Made by a program: the position numbers and the translations under genes. The notes beneath the pieces are model-generated. The model worked only from the letters and a program-made list of their open reading frames with translations. It ran no database searches and was not told where the DNA came from. 64,000 nt of DNA from Chelydra serpentina (Eukaryota; Chordata; Testudines; Chelydridae). The stretch spans positions 23,640,001-23,704,000 of the forward strand of contig JBAIAC010000033.1 of NCBI GenBank assembly GCA_037349315.1, read 5' to 3'. Below are positions 60,464-64,000 of this stretch, piece by piece (within the stretch, counting starts at the first letter, position 1; every line of letters begins with the position of its first letter).

Positions 60464-62644
60464 CTCTGTATTAGAAATAACATACTGTGTTTGGTGCAAG
60501 TATCTGTCATTTCACAAGGCGTAGGTATCTCCAATGACCTCTTCTGGATTGAATGTTGCCTTCCACATCTGGTGCCCTTCTCATGCCCTCCAACAAAGGG
60601 GAATTCTGCTTTTGCATCAGAAGCAATAGCAAAAATGTGTAGTGTCTTTCTCCATAGAGGTGGTGGTTAATGCTCATATGTGTAGCTATGATCCCTTGCA
60701 AAGGTCAATAGAAACTCCACTTGCCTCCCAAAATCTGGTTATACTCATGACTTATACACAGGGCCAGCTCTTCAGTTGGTGTAAATGCACCAGTTTTACA
60801 TACAGTGCCTATTTAAAAAAAAATATCTGGATGGATAAACTGAGGGTTGTATAGAGAAATAAAGCATAACTTTATAGATGCCTACTAGGTGAGAGGGTTC
60901 TTGAGACAAGTATAGAGTTATGCTCAAGTGTCAAATACAGGAAATAAAATTTATTTTCTCTTATATTAAAAGGACTGAAATATGGTCAATCAGGTAGCAG
61001 GAATTTATAATAAATTATATCATGTTATGTATTATATTATAAATTAAATTAGACTAAAGATTTTGAGTGAAATCCCAATGCAACTGAAGTCAATGGGAGT
61101 TTCACCTCTGTCTTAAATGTAGCTAGGACTTCATCCTTTTTGTAATGTTTTCCAAATGGCAGTCAGGGGCATAAATCATTACTTATAAATGTCACCTTTT
61201 TCTCTCTCTCTTTTCTAAATATATATTCATCATTTGGAATCAGTATTTCCTAATGTGGACAAGAAATAAAACTATCTAAAAGAAGATCCTACTGTCGGAA
61301 ATAAATCAAAATACCTGGTCCCAATAAATATTTATTTTTTGAAAAGTTGAGACAAATAAACCAAAAACTCTGGGTTGGCAAGAACTCAATAATAGCGCTA
61401 AATGCTTTTCTGAAAATAAAGAGCATTAGATCTCAAGAAAAACCAATCTGATTTTCTATATTACAATTGCTGCTTTGCCATGATAAATACAAAGGCACCA
61501 CGCCTTATTTATTAGTGTCTTTAATCCTTTAAAGCTTTCATGGGAAGTACAGTATAAATAACAACCTTTTCTTTTTTTTGAAAACTTAAAGGGTCACCAT
61601 TAACTTGAAATGTAGACAATTTTTTTTTTAAAGCGAGTTAAAAGTACTTGTAGGTACTACATTTTCTCATGAGCCCTCCAGCCAGTTTTTTTTTCAGTCT
61701 TACAGTCACATTCCCTTTTTCACTGAGTCATATTTAAATCCTCAAAATAGAGCTCAAGTAGGACTTAAGTGGTGCATTTTGCCTAAAGGTTTCATCCTGT
61801 AGTCACCATTCATGCCAATAATCTCAGGATCCGGCCCTTATTTTGTACTGACTACAAGATATTAATGACAACTGTGATTAAACATGGCTGTTATCATGGT
61901 TCCAACTGCAATGTGAGTAATAGTGGTGGGCTTCTGAGTACACACGGTGTGTCCCATATTTTTCTAATGGGAAACTGCAAACAATGTAACCAAACGTGAA
62001 ATGAAAGGTGAAGGATGGCAATGTCACTTAACTTTCGTTTTAACTTTATTGGAATATTATGTTACTGCTCAAGACACACACAATATTTAAAGTATGATCT
62101 GGCAGAATATTTGAATCATCAATTTAAAAATCTGAACTATCATAAGCAATATAAAACTCATTCAACCAACAGGAAACTTATTTTCAGTGGCAGAAAGACA
62201 CATTCAGCAATCAAGAATAATGAGAGCTCATCTCTCAAAGTTGGAATACTGTAACAAAGTCACAAATGTCCTCATCTGAAATTGTTTCCATGATATATAG
62301 AACATTTCATGTGATGATGCAAAATGCATTCTGAAGGTCGTGAGCCAACAACTACAGTAAGCAGATCTATCTGAAAAATAGTTCTTGCAGGGCTTGACAC
62401 TCTGAGGGCTGAGATCTAGTGGATATCAACCTTCTTACTGGCTATTATGTGCCAGGATGTGGTATGCCTAATTTGCCGACACAGAAGATGTTCCCAATGA
62501 AGTTCAAGCCAACCTGTTCGCATTGGGAGACACCAAACACATTTCAGCTAATGGGACTGTAGTTTTGTCAATATTAGTAGTTTGCTAGTTGTCTTCCTGC
62601 ATCGAAAAAGCCAATAATTTAGCCAGGTACTTATAAAAGTTCAC

Positions 62645-62692
62645 CTTGAAAATTTGCTGGGACCTTCCCCATCTTCATCATCAAAGTCCATT
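62645..62692 (-). CDS. ARNT2: ARNT2 exon (window exon 1): acidic segment before bHLH
   Basis: This 48-nt exon has an acceptor ...tttttcag and donor AAG|gtgaac. It begins with the last base of a split codon, then reads MDFDDEDGEGPSKFS, then AG, which is completed to Arg by the next exon. The acidic, phosphorylatable stretch directly precedes the basic DNA-contact region in ARNT proteins. The preceding exon(s), which would carry the initiator Met and the Lys/Arg-rich region, are not visible between 62693 and 64000. It is too short for an ORF search and was identified by protein similarity and matching splice phases. Confidence 0.95.
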
Positions 62693-64000
62693 CTGAAAAA
62701 GCAAAATTATTGAAGCAATCGTTATTTAAGAAGCCAAGAGTTAAATTAACATTCTGTCAACAAAAATCTGCACTGCTGCTATTTTCTTCTTAATTTTAAG
62801 TGAATGTAGTTCTTTTGAAGTGTGCTGGATTAGCAGTCTTCAGGCCTGATCCAAAGCCCACTGAAATCAACAGGAGTCTTTCCATGTATTTCAGTGACCT
62901 TCTTTGGGTCAGGCCGATACATAATGAAGTTCTCCGTTATCCACATAATACAGATGGGGGCAACAGTCATACAGACTTCCCCGCACTATCCCACCCACAC
63001 GCTTTTGCCCAGGTCTGGAGAGTTCACATGTAACAGTGAGAGGGAGCAGTAGGTCAATCTCTACATCTAATTGTTTCTTGGCCTCTACTAAAACTGGCTG
63101 CCAATTATTCCCAATTGATTTTAACTGTGGTGGTTTTGGGACTTGTCCGTTAGAAACCAAGATCACCAACTCATTTCACAGGTCATCAGTGAGCCCTTAG
63201 ATGCTGATGACTTTCAACCACTACAGACCTAGATTTAAATGAATTCGTGACTTTTAGCCACTACAAAGCCATGTTATAACAACACTGTTACTTAAAACAG
63301 ACAGTATTTTTACATCTCTCTGTTTCTATACTTTATAAAGGTTGGCAAGCATTGCTATACCAGCTTTACCCATGGGGAACCAGACTAAGTGCCTGATTCT
63401 GACTGATTCTGACTGCATAATGATTTTACCGATGTAACTTTATTTACTCTAATAATCAGACCTGATTTACACAAATGTAAGTGAGATTTATTCAGGCCGT
63501 AATTAAGTCCACGGTAGGTATTCCATTATCATTCCTTTCAATTAACAAATCATAGTTTTATTTTTTTTAATCCTTTTTCTTAGGCAACACAAATACATTT
63601 CCGACTGCAATAAGACAAAGAAATTCTGGATTCCATATGCCTTCAAGTTTTTTATGATAATAAATGCAATAAGTTTTAGCTATGGCAAAAGAAAACTGCA
63701 AAGACTATTTAGGTCTTCATATTAAAAAATGTTTCACTGAATTAAAATAACCCAAGATTTTTTAAATTAAAAAACTTATATTAAAGAATAGAGAATACAA
63801 CACTGAGTTCTGGGCATAGAATAACTTCTTTGAAACTAAAAAACAAAATATAAAATGATGAACTACACAATGTAAGGGCCAGACTCCATCAGTGAATATT
63901 ACTTTACTTCTTAATTTTGATATAAATGACCAGATGCCCTCTAAAGATTTCTTCGGATGGCAGTTATCTATGTACAAATGGAACAAAAACAAAAAATAAT
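62693..64000 (-). other. ARNT2: Intron upstream of window exon 1 (partial)
   Basis: It contains one short hairpin (62842-62914). I see no upstream ARNT2 exon, promoter or CpG island; the rest is AT-rich. Confidence 0.7.
62842..62914. repeat. Short hairpin repeat, 'gatccaaag' family
   Basis: The left arm is ggcctgatccaaagcccact; the right arm is gaccttctttgggtcaggcc. Central gaaatcaacaggagt and 'tatttcagtgacc' are also inverted. Confidence 0.75.

Larger units (their letters stand above)
55927..62644 (-). other. ARNT2: Intron between exons 1 and 2 (6718 bp)
   Basis: It contains L2-like repeats (56003-56225 and 56745-56875), short hairpins (57407, 59467, 60377), a TA-flanked MITE (58136-58776) and a hairpin repeat (58934-59123). 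The part 60470-62640 has no recognisable feature. Confidence 0.75.
1105..62692 (-). other. ARNT2: ARNT2 gene, internal part (10 exons, partial at both ends)
   Basis: ARNT2 is a class II bHLH-PAS transcription factor. It dimerises in the nucleus with SIM1, NPAS4, HIF-alpha or AHR-type partners and binds E-box-like or response-element half sites, mainly in neural and hypothalamic cells. Ten exons on the minus strand splice in frame with AG acceptors and GT donors, and every phase matches the next (48+214+214+103+66+86+77+135+75+152 = 1170 nt). The joined product runs from the acidic MDFDDEDGEGPSKFS segment through bHLH, PAS-A, PAS-B and PAC to the residues NTNV, about residues 50-438 of a protein I recall as 717 aa in human. 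ARNT2 rather than ARNT1 is indicated by [36 protein letters not shown] and [20 protein letters not shown] find no frameshift or stop, so the locus looks functional. The start codon, promoter and C-terminal activation domain are outside the window. Confidence 0.97.

Noticed and set aside
1..64000. CRISPR arrays, operons, ribosome binding sites and prophage
   Set aside because: The window is a vertebrate intron-exon landscape with GT-AG splicing; none of these applies and no spaced direct-repeat array is present.

Overview
This window is intron-rich vertebrate nuclear DNA, most likely from a turtle (Testudines); a crocodilian is the next candidate. It holds no prokaryotic features. The only protein-coding gene I can support is ARNT2 (aryl hydrocarbon receptor nuclear translocator 2, a bHLH-PAS transcription factor), on the minus strand. 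Ten consecutive internal exons lie at 62645-62692, 55713-55926, 51813-52026, 25249-25351, 21312-21377, 20806-20891, 10216-10292, 8169-8303, 7146-7220 and 1105-1256. They join in frame through GT-AG splice sites to 1170 nt, about 390 codons. They cover the end of the N-terminal acidic segment, the bHLH, PAS-A, the linker, PAS-B and the PAC region. The first exon(s) lie beyond 64000 and the C-terminal transactivation exons lie below position 1.

The introns range from 420 bp to about 26.5 kb and are built largely of transposon debris. Eight GC-rich non-autonomous hAT elements have 8-bp target duplications that all fit nnnTAnnn, the Buster-type signature. The other recognisable repeats are a 5'-truncated, internally deleted CR1 LINE, a solo LTR with TG...CA ends, a second LTR-like element carrying a nested MITE, MIR-like and L2-like old repeats, a tRNA-like inverted SINE, a TA-flanked MITE, and many short perfect or near-perfect hairpin repeats. 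The turtle call rests on this repeat mix plus ARNT2 codons almost identical to the mammalian protein as I remember it.

Region by region: 1-10.3 kb holds the last four exons in the window (PAS-B/PAC) with a split MIR and fold-back MITEs. 10.3-20.8 kb is an intron with two hAT elements and two hairpin repeats. 20.8-25.4 kb holds three exons of the PAS-A/PAS-B linker, a tRNA-like SINE and a MITE. 25.4-51.8 kb is the giant intron with five hAT elements, CR1, the solo LTR and a CA microsatellite. 51.8-56 kb holds the PAS-A and bHLH exons separated by an LTR-like element. 56-64 kb is upstream intron with short hairpins, a TA-flanked MITE and the 48-bp acidic exon.

The observation most worth following up is a set of hairpin repeats, in two families that share a terminal motif, with heterogeneous or truncated ends but 10-13-bp flanking direct repeats. 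That combination does not fit the common DNA-transposon superfamilies and suggests an RNA-templated route of mobilisation.
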